NCBI GenBank assembly: GCA_026398415.1
Contig: JAPLSY010000088.1
Coordinates: forward strand, 139,633-203,632
DNA: 64,000 bases
Direction: 5' to 3'
Source: Kiritimatiellota bacterium
GTDB lineage: Bacteria > Verrucomicrobiota > Kiritimatiellia > JAAZAB01
Below, piece by piece: positions 7,686 through 16,625 of this stretch. Under the pieces are notes generated by a model. It ran no database searches. It saw only the letters and a program-made list of their open reading frames with translations, and was not told where the DNA came from. How positions within the stretch are numbered: position 1 is the first letter of the stretch; every line of letters begins with the position of its first letter. The translations under genes and the position numbers were made by a program.

Positions 7686-8645
7686 TTAGGGGGGGAGGTT
7701 ATTGACAAGATGCCAATGTTTACAATAAGGACACCTCTCATAGCATTTATGGAATAAATTCACGTTGAACCACAATATTGGACGCTGATAAATATTCCCG
7801 CATTCTGGACATTTCATTTTTAAAAGTTTATGAATCCACTGCTTTCCATATGCCAGATAGGCAAGAATAAATCCTGACAAAAATAAATAAGCTAAAACCC
7901 ATATTTGTAAAATGACCATCCAGGCATTTGCGCCGATGGAGAAAAGATTCTTCTGCGCAAGAAATATCGGAAAATTGCCGATAAAGTGTAAAAGCATGGC
8001 GGACAACAATCCGGTGATCACAGCTTTTCGCTTGATGATAAAATATAGCGCAACTCCTGTAAATGCGGCATGCATGACACATACCAGCATGCGTTCGCCT
8101 ATATATCCTCCGAGCATATACCAGGGATACATTGCGATTTCAGGAGATTTTGACAGCAATCCAGCCACAGTCCATGCTTCTCCAACTCCAAAACCAAGCC
8201 CAATTGCAAAGGCAACGCTGACGAGATTTCTAGATCCAATACGGCTATAAATCCATGGAATAAGCAATGGCCAGAGCTTGGCAGGTTCTTCGGTGAAGGG
8301 GGCATATAGGCAGTATATAAATTGATATAACGCACTGCTTTCTCCGAGTAATGTTGACAACCAGGCATCAATAGGCATTCGAACACAATGGAAGGCCAGC
8401 GCGTTCATTGGGAGCATCAAGAGCACCAGAACTGCAAGAAACGCTCGGTCTTCTTTTGATGCGCGGGGAAAAAGCATCCCGCCGATTGTCGTCAGCGATA
8501 ATGCGCTGGTAATTATTGCCGCAATATAAATGTCAGGTATTACATTCATTTTGTAAGCCAACGAGCCATCAGGCGCGCCATTTAGCTTCGCCTGCATGGC
8601 ATGGTTGAGTGTTCCTATTTCATATAATAGCCAGATACTCGCCAT
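7686..8645 (-). CDS. PrsW/CPBP-like membrane protease with C-terminal zinc ribbon
   Basis: A polytopic membrane protein of up to 319 residues with the motif set of PrsW-type intramembrane glutamic proteases: FTEEPAK (Glu119, Glu120), GFGVGEAW (Glu156), MHAAFTG (His192) and LLHFIGN (His220). PrsW in Bacillus cleaves an anti-sigma factor; here the substrate is unknown. The last ~45 residues hold CPEC and CPYC pairs, a zinc ribbon facing the cytoplasm. The ATG at 8645 overlaps the upstream lipoprotein gene by 31 bases; ATG 8597 (MQAKLNG) is an alternative start. It is the last gene of an AT-rich four-gene operon headed by a DUF2089 regulator. Confidence 0.72.
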   Translation of the reverse strand: MASIWLLYEIGTLNHAMQAKLNGAPDGSLAYKMNVIPDIYIAAIITSALSLTTIGGMLFPRASKEDRAFLAVLVLLMLPMNALAFHCVRMPIDAWLSTLLGESSALYQFIYCLYAPFTEEPAKLWPLLIPWIYSRIGSRNLVSVAFAIGLGFGVGEAWTVAGLLSKSPEIAMYPWYMLGGYIGERMLVCVMHAAFTGVALYFIIKRKAVITGLLSAMLLHFIGNFPIFLAQKNLFSIGANAWMVILQIWVLAYLFLSGFILAYLAYGKQWIHKLLKMKCPECGNIYQRPILWFNVNLFHKCYERCPYCKHWHLVNNLPP

Positions 8646-9034
8646 TTCCCATCCTTGTCCCGCATGGGTGTAATGGTTTCAATGGCAGATTTCTTATTCT
8701 CGAATGAAGCCTTGAACTGGATCACCACATATTCACCAGGGATTCCCGGCAATGATGTGCAATAGCGCTTGAATTTGAGTTCCCTGGAGATATTCTTTCC
8801 GAAAGGTTTTCTTGCGGCTTGTATTGTCTGCACCCATTGCTCTTTTGGAACAGCGCCCTTGAAGAGCTCCGCAGTTTCATCCCAGCTTTCCGCATATTTC
8901 TCGGCATCAATTAATGATAGCCAGCCTTTGGCGGCGGCAATGGCTGCCGTCTCTGCCTCAGGATTGCTTGTGGAACTACATCCAATACAACTGACAATCG
9001 CAACCAACGATAGGAACATTCTAAGCTTCTTCAT
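8615..9034 (-). CDS. DUF4019-like lipoprotein
   Basis: A 139-residue lipoprotein from the preferred start 9034 (MKKLRMF; an upstream start adds ten residues). The signal MKKLRMFLSLVAIVSC runs to the lipobox area SCIGCSS, where the Cys would be lipidated. The mature part (AAKGWLSLIDAEKYAESWDE ... KWRVSGYYMK) has the pattern of DUF4019: a helical 'W..lid.g.Y..SWd' opening and a closing 'dGkWrvsgYy'. The molecular role of DUF4019 is not known. It lies inside the DUF2089/YIP1/PrsW operon, and its end overlaps the protease start, suggesting coupled translation. Confidence 0.78.
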   Translation of the reverse strand: MKKLRMFLSLVAIVSCIGCSSTSNPEAETAAIAAAKGWLSLIDAEKYAESWDETAELFKGAVPKEQWVQTIQAARKPFGKNISRELKFKRYCTSLPGIPGEYVVIQFKASFENKKSAIETITPMRDKDGKWRVSGYYMK

Positions 9035-9114
9035 TCGCGTATCCTTTCTTTGTTTTCCTGACACCTAACTATGAAAAATATAGGGAATAGCATAGGGCAT
9101 CTTTAGGAACGGAA

Positions 9115-9756
9115 TTAATTTTGCGGCATAAATTTGATCATTACAAAAATTCCTGTTTTGGATATCACTTCCGCAATAACCAGGCAAACAATAAATGAAA
9201 TGATAGCCTTGGTGCCTTTAAGATTACAGGATACGGCATATGCCCGATACATCAAGGTGACCATCCAGACCAGCATGACAAGGACAATGATCATCACTGC
9301 GGCGAAAATAGCGGTATCGGCCAGCGGCAGCGCCGGCAACTGATTTGGATTTTGAACCATTTTCGTCAATTCATCCAACACCCGTTTATTTGCAGGCAGC
9401 AGTAATGCCGCAGCGGAAATCAAGGTTGGCAATCGGCAAAAGGCCTGGGTGCCGAAAACATCGACAATGCGAAAGGCGGATTTGGAGAAAATCCGTCCGG
9501 CGATAAAAAGTAATACCGCAAAACTGAACCAGTTAATAAAACCCTCTGCGATAAAAAACCAAACCGGGGTCTTGGCTCCAATATGCATGTCCAGCACACC
9601 GTCGAAATGAATGTCTCCAAGAGAGCCGATCAGACTGGTTGCCACAATCCCGATTAAGCCAATAATTAGTGACTCCCGCCCGGCGATGTACGTAAATGGA
9701 TTAAACAGCCATGCTATGACGGGATTGTATTTTTTCAATTCAGTCGACGCATTCAT
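9115..9756 (-). CDS. YIP1-family-like integral membrane protein
   Basis: A 213-residue hydrophobic protein with about five membrane segments. It opens NPVIAWLFNPFTYIAGRESL, resembling the 'NPw..i...P..t...i' start of bacterial YIP1-domain proteins, and one segment reads VDVFGTQAFCRLPTLISAAA, similar to the G..Qa..ysllP..i region of that family. No catalytic motif is visible. The first codon overlaps the stop of the DUF2089 gene by four bases (ATGA), so the two are translationally coupled. Confidence 0.65.
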   Translation of the reverse strand: MNASTELKKYNPVIAWLFNPFTYIAGRESLIIGLIGIVATSLIGSLGDIHFDGVLDMHIGAKTPVWFFIAEGFINWFSFAVLLFIAGRIFSKSAFRIVDVFGTQAFCRLPTLISAAALLLPANKRVLDELTKMVQNPNQLPALPLADTAIFAAVMIIVLVMLVWMVTLMYRAYAVSCNLKGTKAIISFIVCLVIAEVISKTGIFVMIKFMPQN

Positions 9757-10055
9757 TTGTTTTTCTCCCGGGATTCTTTTAAGACCGTTTTTTCAAACTG
9801 TTTGATTTTGTCAATGATTTCATCGAGCCGGTTGCGGACGGTGGGATAACTGAGTTTCATCAAAGTGGCCATGTCCTTCAGCGACCCGCTGCATTTAATA
9901 AAGTCGATTAAAAATATCTGCTCCTGGGTGTCCAGGCGCATCAGTAAAGGTAATTCATAGCGGCCTTCCACCTGGGTTTGGCAAACGTCGCAGACCAAGT
10001 GCCTGACCTTAAGCTGATCTTTACATGCCGGGCATTGTATGGGTAGATTACTCAT
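9753..10055 (-). CDS. DUF2089 family zinc-ribbon/HTH transcriptional regulator
   Basis: A 100-residue protein. The N-terminal zinc ribbon (CPACKDQL, CDVCQTQV; four Cys in residues 8-28) is followed by a helix-turn-helix-like stretch (LKDMATLMKLSYPTVRNRLD, about 58-77) and a Lys-rich tail. This is the DUF2089 arrangement, widely taken as a small DNA-binding regulator. It is the first gene of a minus-strand operon and sits 40 bases downstream of a good promoter that overlaps an inverted repeat, so autoregulation is likely. The low G+C of this operon contrasts with flanking deoB and zwf. Confidence 0.85.
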   Translation of the reverse strand: MSNLPIQCPACKDQLKVRHLVCDVCQTQVEGRYELPLLMRLDTQEQIFLIDFIKCSGSLKDMATLMKLSYPTVRNRLDEIIDKIKQFEKTVLKESREKNK

Positions 10056-10096
10056 AAATAATTCTCTTAAATGTCTTTGTTGAACTCAATGTGAAT

Positions 10097-10138
10097 ATAA
10101 TTAAATATATGTTCAATAATGTCAAGTATATATTTAAT
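10097..10138 (-). promoter_or_regulatory. Promoter and AT-rich inverted repeat upstream of the DUF2089 operon
   Basis: On the minus strand TTGACA (10125-10120), a 17-base spacer and AATTAT (10102-10097) form a promoter about 40 bases before the ATG. An inverted repeat, ATTAAATATAT at 10100-10110 against ATATATTTAAT at 10128-10138, spans the -35 and -10 elements. Binding there would block RNA polymerase. Both are direct sequence observations; the identity of the binder is inference. Confidence 0.5.
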
Positions 10139-10236
10139 ATATTATTAATCTTCTTAACCCATTATAGAAAAAGGAATTAAGAAAGAGGTTGAATTGGCCG
10201 GGCCGGCCATTAGAATATCAGCCCAAGGAACGGCTT

Positions 10237-11772
10237 ATGATAAAACATCTTCAGAATCCACTGCGTGAAGGGTTGCGCCTGCAACGCACGCCGGAACCCT
10301 GTGCCCTGGTAATTTTCGGCGCTTCCGGCGATCTGACCAAGCGCAAGCTGGTTCCGGCGCTCTATAACCTGGATCTGGAGCGTCTGTTGCCGAACAACAT
10401 TTCGATCGTGGGCATGGCGCGGCGTCCCATTCCCACCGACGAGTTTCGCAACCAGATGCGGGAGGGTGTCAATGCTTTTTCCCGCAAACGGCCGGTGGAT
10501 CCGGCGGTCTGGGAGAACTTTGCCAAGCACATCGAGTATTTCCAGGGCAATTTTGACGATCCGGCCGCCTATCGGCGGTTGGGCGAATTATTGGATCGCC
10601 TGGATGCCGAGCGCGGCACGGCGGGTAACCGGCTGTTCTACCTGGCCACCGCGCCCGATTATTTTTCCGTCATTCTTGAACAACTGGGCGCGGCCAAGCT
10701 CAATCACAGCCCGTCCGGCGGTTGGGTCCGCGCCGTGATCGAGAAGCCGTTCGGGCATGATTTGAGCACGGCCCGGGAACTGAACCGCATGGTCCATGCC
10801 GTCTTCGATGAGGATCAAATCTATCGCATTGACCACTACCTGGGCAAAGAGACGGTGCAGAACATTTTGGTGTTTCGTTTTGCCAACGGCATTTTTGAGC
10901 CGTTATGGAACCGGAATTTCGTGGACCATGTTCAAATCACGGTGGCGGAATCGGTCGGCGTGGAGGGGCGCGGCGGATATTACGAAACCGCCGGGGTCAT
11001 CCGGGACATGATTCAAAATCACATGCTGCAACTGATCAGCCTGGTGGCGATGGAACCGCCCTCGACCATGGATGCCGATGCGGTGCGCGATGAAAAAGTC
11101 AAAGTGCTTGGCTCGATCCGTTCGATCCGGCCGGATGATGTAAACACCATGACCGTGCGCGGCCAATATGGGATTGGCGCTCTCAATGGCAAATTTGTGC
11201 CGGCCTATCGCGACGAAAAAAATGTGGCCGCCGCCTCGACTACCGAGACCTACGCCGCCATCAAATTATTCATCGATAATTGGCGCTGGGCGGGCGTGCC
11301 TTTTTACCTGCGCTCGGGCAAGCGCCTGCCCAAGCGGATTACGGAAATCGCGATCCAGTTCCGGCAGGCGCCGCTCGCGCTGTTTGGAAGCGCCATGGAA
11401 GGAATGGACCCCAACCTGCTCGTGCTGCGGATCCAGCCCGACGAGAGCATTTCGATCAAATTCAGTTCCAAGGCGCCGGGCCAGGCCATTAACATCCGTC
11501 CGGTGAAGATGGAATTTGATTACGGAACGGCCTTCGGCATGGAACCGCCAGAAGCCTATGAACGGCTTTTGTTGGACGGCATGCTGGGCGAGGCCACACT
11601 GTTCACTCGCGCTGATGAAGTCGAAACAGCCTGGGCGCGCATTATGCCGCTCCTGGAAGGTTGGAAGGCATCCCCGCCCGGGGACTTCCCCAATTACGAG
11701 GCGGGGACATGGGGCCCGACGAGTGCCGATGACTTTATGGCCCGCGACGGGCGAAGCTGGAGGCGATTATGA
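10237..11772 (+). CDS. zwf: Glucose-6-phosphate 1-dehydrogenase
   Basis: Oxidises glucose 6-phosphate to 6-phosphogluconolactone with NADP+, the entry to the oxidative pentose phosphate pathway. The protein has 511 residues from ATG 10237; the reading frame could open at TTG 10189, but conservation begins near [18 protein letters not shown], the Rossmann loop. The active-site signature [14 protein letters not shown] (Asp-His pair and Lys) and the C-terminal substrate domain ([27 protein letters not shown]) are intact. A GGAA Shine-Dalgarno is present. The stop overlaps opcA by four bases (ATGA), so the two form an operon. Confidence 0.98.
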   Translation: MIKHLQNPLREGLRLQRTPEPCALVIFGASGDLTKRKLVPALYNLDLERLLPNNISIVGMARRPIPTDEFRNQMREGVNAFSRKRPVDPAVWENFAKHIEYFQGNFDDPAAYRRLGELLDRLDAERGTAGNRLFYLATAPDYFSVILEQLGAAKLNHSPSGGWVRAVIEKPFGHDLSTARELNRMVHAVFDEDQIYRIDHYLGKETVQNILVFRFANGIFEPLWNRNFVDHVQITVAESVGVEGRGGYYETAGVIRDMIQNHMLQLISLVAMEPPSTMDADAVRDEKVKVLGSIRSIRPDDVNTMTVRGQYGIGALNGKFVPAYRDEKNVAAASTTETYAAIKLFIDNWRWAGVPFYLRSGKRLPKRITEIAIQFRQAPLALFGSAMEGMDPNLLVLRIQPDESISIKFSSKAPGQAINIRPVKMEFDYGTAFGMEPPEAYERLLLDGMLGEATLFTRADEVETAWARIMPLLEGWKASPPGDFPNYEAGTWGPTSADDFMARDGRSWRRL

Positions 11773-12803
11773 GCAGTCGCATAGCAGCCGGGCCGCGGCA
11801 AGTTGAGCCCGCGGCCATTGAAAGCGAATTGGAAAAATTGTGGATCGCCATGCCCCGGGCCGGGGGTACGGCAGCATCCACGAGCATGACCATGCGGGCG
11901 GTCGTGGCCAACCTGGTTGCGGTAGGTTCATCGGACGGGGAAACCAGCGCGGCGATGGAGGTGATCGGAAACGTCATTGGCTGCAATCCCTGCCGCGTGA
12001 TCCTCGTCACATCCGAACCGGACATTGATCCCCCGGCGCTCATCGCGGAAGTTGCCATAATCTGCCAGGAGTCCGAAACATGCCGGCGTTGCGTTTGTTG
12101 TGACCAGATCAGGCTGTCTGCCCGCGGCATTATGGCGGACAATTTGCCGAGCCTGGCGGCCTCGCTGTTGGCGCCGGATCTGCCGGTGATTGTCTGGTGG
12201 CCGAAACCGCCGTTTGACCGCAAAGATTTTTTGCTCTTTGCAAAACAAGCAAATCGCGTGGTCGTGGATTCGGCCGGTTATACTGCGGACGATTTACGCT
12301 CCCTGGCCCGCTTTGTTGAGCAGGCGCGCCAGATGGGCATTGCCGTCAGCGATCTGAACTGGGGCAGACTCACGCCCTACCGGCAATTGTTTGCCCAATT
12401 TTTCGATTCCATGGAGTGCCGGGATCATTTAGCCATGATCGGGGAAGTCCGCGTCGAGGGACACGAGGCAACGGGGCGGCTCCTGGCCGGTTGGCTTAAA
12501 GCGCAGATGGACAAAAGCGGCCATAGCCTGCCCAGCGAGCGCATCCGTCTGATTTCCACCGGCTCCGCCGGGTTTGCGTTCCGATCCCTGGTAATGACCT
12601 GCTCGGGTGGGGGCAACACATTCGCTGTCACCCGGGCCGAAGACTGTACCTTGGAAACGAGGGCTACATTGGGCGCCAAGATATGGAGCAATGTGATTAA
12701 AACCAGTTGCCCGGGTGTTGACAAACTACTGGCCGATGAAATCACATTTTCGGGACGGGATGCCGTGTACGAGGCTGCGCTAACGGCAGGCGCATTACTG
12801 TGA
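11769..12803 (+). CDS. opcA: Glucose-6-phosphate dehydrogenase assembly protein OpcA
   Basis: A 344-residue protein translationally coupled to zwf (ATGA overlap). OpcA is needed for full activity of G6P dehydrogenase in cyanobacteria and actinobacteria, where it acts as an allosteric or assembly partner. Family hallmarks visible: NPCRVILV near residue 75, the Cys cluster [16 protein letters not shown] near 105-120 and [11 protein letters not shown] near residue 140, the typical 'lp..lWw' signature. The zwf-opcA pair is a familiar arrangement, which raises confidence further. Confidence 0.93.
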   Translation: MSSRIAAGPRQVEPAAIESELEKLWIAMPRAGGTAASTSMTMRAVVANLVAVGSSDGETSAAMEVIGNVIGCNPCRVILVTSEPDIDPPALIAEVAIICQESETCRRCVCCDQIRLSARGIMADNLPSLAASLLAPDLPVIVWWPKPPFDRKDFLLFAKQANRVVVDSAGYTADDLRSLARFVEQARQMGIAVSDLNWGRLTPYRQLFAQFFDSMECRDHLAMIGEVRVEGHEATGRLLAGWLKAQMDKSGHSLPSERIRLISTGSAGFAFRSLVMTCSGGGNTFAVTRAEDCTLETRATLGAKIWSNVIKTSCPGVDKLLADEITFSGRDAVYEAALTAGALL

Positions 12804-12873
12804 GCCCCATCGCATTGTAATTTTCGGAGTACGGCAGCCAAGGGGTGTGATAAAAAATAGGCGCTGGAAAATC

Positions 12874-14010
12874 ATGTCCACAATGATTAAGCGCGAATCG
12901 CTGGTGGCCCAGGTCGTTGATATTATGCGTCGCGATCTGCCGTGCTACAAACGCTTTAAATGGCTCCCCGGCGAGCGGGTTCTGTGCAAACGGTTTCATG
13001 TCAGTCGAACTACGCTGCGTACCGTTCTGGCCAAGCTTCAGCGCCAAGGCTTTGTCCAGGCTGTCCCGAGCAAAGGCTACCGGCTGCTCCAAACCAAGGC
13101 CTATCATTTGCCGCAACGCCCAACGCATGTGATCGGCAGCCTTCAGGAAGACTTTTTTACCGTTTCGGAGTCGCAGTCGCAGACTTTTATTCGCAACATC
13201 GAGCACACGCTCAATACGTTGGGCTACGAGATGATAATCGAGTCTTGCTATCACTTGTGCGAACGTGACCGCTATCAGCGTCTAGCCGGCATTGTTGCCG
13301 CGCATCCCGTGGCCTGTTGGGCCTTGAACTCCGTTTCGCAGTCAACGCAGCGCTGGTTTGCGCAACGTAAAATTCCGACCCTGGTCTTGGGTTCCTGCTA
13401 TCCTGGCATTGACCTGCCCAATATGGAGGTTGATTATCGTGCCGTCTGTCGGCATGCGGTGGGCATGCTCTGGCGTTTGGGCCATCGTCGCATCGCCTTG
13501 CTTTCACTCGCACCCTATAAATACTTGGGCGGTGATATGCAAAGCGAACTGGGCTTTATCGAAGGCTGGCATAAGTTATTCGGCAAGAGTGGATTACCCC
13601 TTATTCTGGAACACGACGGCAGCAAGGTCGGAATCAGGCGTGCTTTGACGCGCGGCTTGGCGGGTTCGGTGCCATTTACCGCGCTGCTGGTCTTGCATTC
13701 TTCCCATGCACTGACGGCAGCCGGTTTTTTGCTGCAAAAAGGATTTCGTTTGCCGGCGGATATTTCCCTGGTATGCCGGTGTGACGATGATGCCTTGACC
13801 TGGTTTGTTCCGTCCATAGCGCACTATACTTATGATCGAAACGTTTTTGCGCGACGCTTTGCACGCGCGCTCATCCAATTGGCTTCGGCTGGTTGCCTGC
13901 AGACGCGCCCGCGGCTTATGATGGCCGATTTTGTTGCGGGTGAAACGTTGGCGCCGCCGGGCATGGCCACCGGTCGGTCTTTTAGTCCGCATCGATCTTG
14001 CCCGAAATAG
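12874..14010 (+). CDS. GntR-HTH / LacI-sensor hybrid transcriptional regulator (copy 1)
   Basis: A 378-residue regulator. Residues ~8-75 form a GntR-type winged helix (LPGERVLCKRFHVSRTTLRT then a wing VQAVPSKGYRL). Residues ~90-360 form a LacI-type periplasmic-binding-like sensor (VIGSLQE..., AVGMLWRLGHRRIALLS, LPADISLVCRCDDD). The start 12874 (MSTMIKRES) is chosen because it aligns with MPTRIKRES of the paralog at 21693. Such hybrids (AraR-like) usually bind sugars and repress transport or hydrolase genes. It reads towards the minus-strand cluster at 14.2-21.5 kb, with the second copy on the far side. Likely ligand: a sugar, not identifiable. Confidence 0.88.
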   Translation: MSTMIKRESLVAQVVDIMRRDLPCYKRFKWLPGERVLCKRFHVSRTTLRTVLAKLQRQGFVQAVPSKGYRLLQTKAYHLPQRPTHVIGSLQEDFFTVSESQSQTFIRNIEHTLNTLGYEMIIESCYHLCERDRYQRLAGIVAAHPVACWALNSVSQSTQRWFAQRKIPTLVLGSCYPGIDLPNMEVDYRAVCRHAVGMLWRLGHRRIALLSLAPYKYLGGDMQSELGFIEGWHKLFGKSGLPLILEHDGSKVGIRRALTRGLAGSVPFTALLVLHSSHALTAAGFLLQKGFRLPADISLVCRCDDDALTWFVPSIAHYTYDRNVFARRFARALIQLASAGCLQTRPRLMMADFVAGETLAPPGMATGRSFSPHRSCPK

Positions 14011-14161
14011 CTTGTTGAAATGTTGATAACACCTCACTCAAGCCGCAAAAAGGCGATTGACCTACTCATAAATACTCTCCATCTCGTATTGGAACATTAA
14101 ATGGCCAGCCTGTGAGAGAGGACTTTTCCCTGCCCATTTTCAACGCACCAGTGCGTTTCAT

Positions 14162-15427
14162 CTATGGCACTGCGATCCGATACACGACCGGCTCGTATTT
14201 GGTGTATTGCGCCAGGGCACGGGAGCCGACGATGACGATATCCTTCGTCTCGCGGTCCTCTAAACTCCAGAAGTGCGACAGGCTCAGGTACGACATGCTT
14301 GGGTCACGCTCTTCAGGACGCGCCGTATCAATGGCCAGTACGCTATTGCGAATCAAGTGCAACGTCTTGCGATCCACCTCGCCGATTACCAGTGGGTAAC
14401 GCGGGTGGTTTGCGCGGCAGTTGGTCTCGCTCAGATTGCCGATCCAGAAGATCCGCCCGCTGGAGTGCTTGAGGAGCTGGGACATGCTGGAAGGCGAATA
14501 GAACGGCGTCCCGTCTTCGTAGGTCCAAGGCTCCGGCTTCGACCAGTGAAACCCGCCATCGGTTGACACGGAAATCCACTTGTAACTCGGCAACTTGCAG
14601 TCCGGGTCTTTACTGCCGCCGTTACTGCCGCGCATTACACAGAGAATCCGGCCATCCGGCATCTCGGCCAGCGTGGGCTCGATCATGCCGCGGGTGGAAC
14701 GCGCCGGGTCGCCCACAATCTTAGAAACGTACCACTCTATCCGGTTGTCCGGCGCCCACCGGCCGATGAGCATGACCGTTTCAGTCCAGGTGAATCCGCC
14801 CCCGGGATTAGCCAGTTTCCCATCCGGCCCTGGGATAGTTGCCTGAAAGGGGGCGATGATGTCACCCCTGCGCGTACGAATGATCTGTGAGCCACAGTCT
14901 CCGGGAAAGATCGCATTCTTGTCCCGAAAGATGCCATCAAACGGGTTGTCCAAAGTCTTATCCTTCTGTATGATCGGCTCGTCGAAAAGGTAGGTTTTGC
15001 CGCCGTCAATCGAGACACGATAGCGCAGGTAGCTATTCTGGCGTTCTTCCAGCGGTTCATTGATTTTTGGGTCAAGGCCGGGTGTGTCTATTGCCATCAC
15101 CGTACTTAAGATCCGGCCGTTAACCGGGTCAACGAATAACGGCAATTTGCCCCGCCGGTAACCATATGGTAGCTTGCTATCGAAGTCCGGTTTAGGCGAT
15201 AGGTTTTCCCACGTCCGGCCATTATCCGGGCTGTATCCTCCGTTACGCACCATCTCGACCCCGTCACGTTTCAAATACGACGCGCCCCATAGCGACGACG
15301 GAGCCGACGGATGCTCGACACTCTTGAGCACGATATCGTGCTCCTTTGCTCCAGGCCCATTTGTACGCCAGAATAACAGCACCAGGGCAGCGATACAGAC
15401 CACTAAAATCAGGAAACTGAGTTTCAT
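14162..15427 (-). CDS. Membrane-anchored sialidase/BNR-repeat protein (anchor-leader family, copy 1)
   Basis: A 421-residue protein. The N-terminal anchor MKLSFLILVVCIAALVLLFW has no cleavage site, so the body should face the periplasm while tethered to the inner membrane. The linker NGPGAKEHDIVLKSVEH is shared with four other genes here. The body is a six-bladed-propeller-like sialidase domain with Asp-box-like motifs SPDNGRTW, SIDGGKTY and STDGGFHW. I cannot assign the catalytic Arg triad, so true sialidase activity is unproven; hydrolase or glycan-binding roles are both possible. It is nearly the same as the plus-strand gene at 38554 over its whole length. Upstream it carries a palindromic candidate operator. 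Confidence 0.82.
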   Translation of the reverse strand: MKLSFLILVVCIAALVLLFWRTNGPGAKEHDIVLKSVEHPSAPSSLWGASYLKRDGVEMVRNGGYSPDNGRTWENLSPKPDFDSKLPYGYRRGKLPLFVDPVNGRILSTVMAIDTPGLDPKINEPLEERQNSYLRYRVSIDGGKTYLFDEPIIQKDKTLDNPFDGIFRDKNAIFPGDCGSQIIRTRRGDIIAPFQATIPGPDGKLANPGGGFTWTETVMLIGRWAPDNRIEWYVSKIVGDPARSTRGMIEPTLAEMPDGRILCVMRGSNGGSKDPDCKLPSYKWISVSTDGGFHWSKPEPWTYEDGTPFYSPSSMSQLLKHSSGRIFWIGNLSETNCRANHPRYPLVIGEVDRKTLHLIRNSVLAIDTARPEERDPSMSYLSLSHFWSLEDRETKDIVIVGSRALAQYTKYEPVVYRIAVP

Positions 15428-15460
15428 AATAATTGCCTTTCATGAATAAAAGACGCGCGC

Positions 15461-15476
15461 AAACCCGCGCCGGTTT
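15461..15476 (-). promoter_or_regulatory. Palindrome AAACCCGCGCCGGTTT in the anchor-leader 5' region
   Basis: A perfect 16-bp palindrome about 34-49 bases before the ATG of the sialidase-like gene at 15427. The same pattern AAACCNGCGCNGGTTT is at 22901-22916 before another anchor gene. A symmetric site with a central CG step suits LacI- or GntR-type dimers, and two paralogous regulators of that kind are in the window. Direct observation for the site; binding is inference. Confidence 0.5.
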
Positions 15477-15561
15477 CGCATATCATCTACACTTCAAGGT
15501 AACACTTTCATTTTGCACGAACATCAGTGTTTCGATGATTTTTTTCAACAGCAACGGCGCG

Positions 15562-16575
15562 TCACCGATAATTAAGAACTGCATCTCGCATGGCATAGAA
15601 ATTATCGATTGGAACCGCCTCGGTAATGTTATGACTTGAGGCGCAAATATATCCTCCACCAACAGACAACTTTTCAATATGTTCAATAACATCTTTTTCC
15701 ACTTCCTGGGGCGTGCCATAGGCCAGAACGCCGGCCAAGTCAATATTACCGTGAAGTGCAATCTTGTTCCCGTACATTGCTTTAATTTTATAGATATCCT
15801 GATTTCCATCGCAAGGCTCAACAGGGTTTATGACATCAATACCCATTTTGATGAAATCAGGAATAAAGTCCATGAAGTAGCCATCCGCATGGACACTCAC
15901 CGGCAGTCCTTTGTCTTTTATCAACTTAACCCTTTGGCGAAGACTGGGGTACTCGAATTCTTCAATCATCTCCCGGCAAAACAGCGGACCATTTTTACTG
16001 AAAAATATAGCACTAACCTGGGCAACATCGATGGGATAACTAAGAGCCAGCTCCAATTCGCGCAGGCAAAAATCATTTACTCTTTTCTGGAATTCATGGA
16101 TAAAGGCAGGATTGACAATCAAGTCCATATAATAATCCTGGTAGCCAATCGCCGTGGTAACGATAAAAGGCGTCTGATTAGCGGTGTATTTAAGCCCCAG
16201 GCCTGTCCCTTCTATTCCCGCCAGTAGTTCTTCAATACTTTTTTTGATAGCACCAAGATCGGGAAATTTGATCTGTTTCAAATCTTCCGGAGTCTTCATG
16301 GTACCGTCAACATATTGTTTCCGCCCTTGAGAATCAATTATGTTTTTACGACCAAGTTCCCAGACATTATTTAAAAACACCATATCGTTTCCGTATCTCA
16401 GGTTTAATTCCACATAATCTTTAACCGGGAGCTCATAAGGGCGAACCATCGGTAAAGGACGACCTAATATTTTACTGGCTACGGAAGTTTCTACCTCGTC
16501 TTCCTGAAAACATATCTCCTTGGTTTCCATATGTCTTATCGCATTAAGATAACGATTTTTATTTGGTTTGCGCAT
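15562..16575 (-). CDS. Uroporphyrinogen decarboxylase-family protein (methyltransferase-like)
   Basis: A 337-residue TIM-barrel protein of the URO-D superfamily. Visible pieces are LPVSVHADGYFMDFIPDFIK, GIDVINPVEPCDG, IALHGNIDLAGVLAYG and the closing GGGYICASSHNITEAVPIDN. In the corrinoid methyltransferase branch (MtaA/MtbA/CmuA) a His-x-Cys plus Cys bind zinc; here HAD and ICAS supply one His and one Cys, so zinc thiol-methyl chemistry is uncertain. It is not a haem-pathway HemE: no other haem genes are near and the N-terminal Arg-rich HemE motifs are absent. It clusters with an MttB-family gene 2.2 kb away, which favours a methyl-transfer role. Base composition is more AT-rich than neighbours. 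Confidence 0.78.
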   Translation of the reverse strand: MRKPNKNRYLNAIRHMETKEICFQEDEVETSVASKILGRPLPMVRPYELPVKDYVELNLRYGNDMVFLNNVWELGRKNIIDSQGRKQYVDGTMKTPEDLKQIKFPDLGAIKKSIEELLAGIEGTGLGLKYTANQTPFIVTTAIGYQDYYMDLIVNPAFIHEFQKRVNDFCLRELELALSYPIDVAQVSAIFFSKNGPLFCREMIEEFEYPSLRQRVKLIKDKGLPVSVHADGYFMDFIPDFIKMGIDVINPVEPCDGNQDIYKIKAMYGNKIALHGNIDLAGVLAYGTPQEVEKDVIEHIEKLSVGGGYICASSHNITEAVPIDNFYAMRDAVLNYR

Positions 16576-16625
16576 GTGGTTTATCCTTATTTATTTGAGA
16601 AGGCAAAATTACATTTTTATGACTT

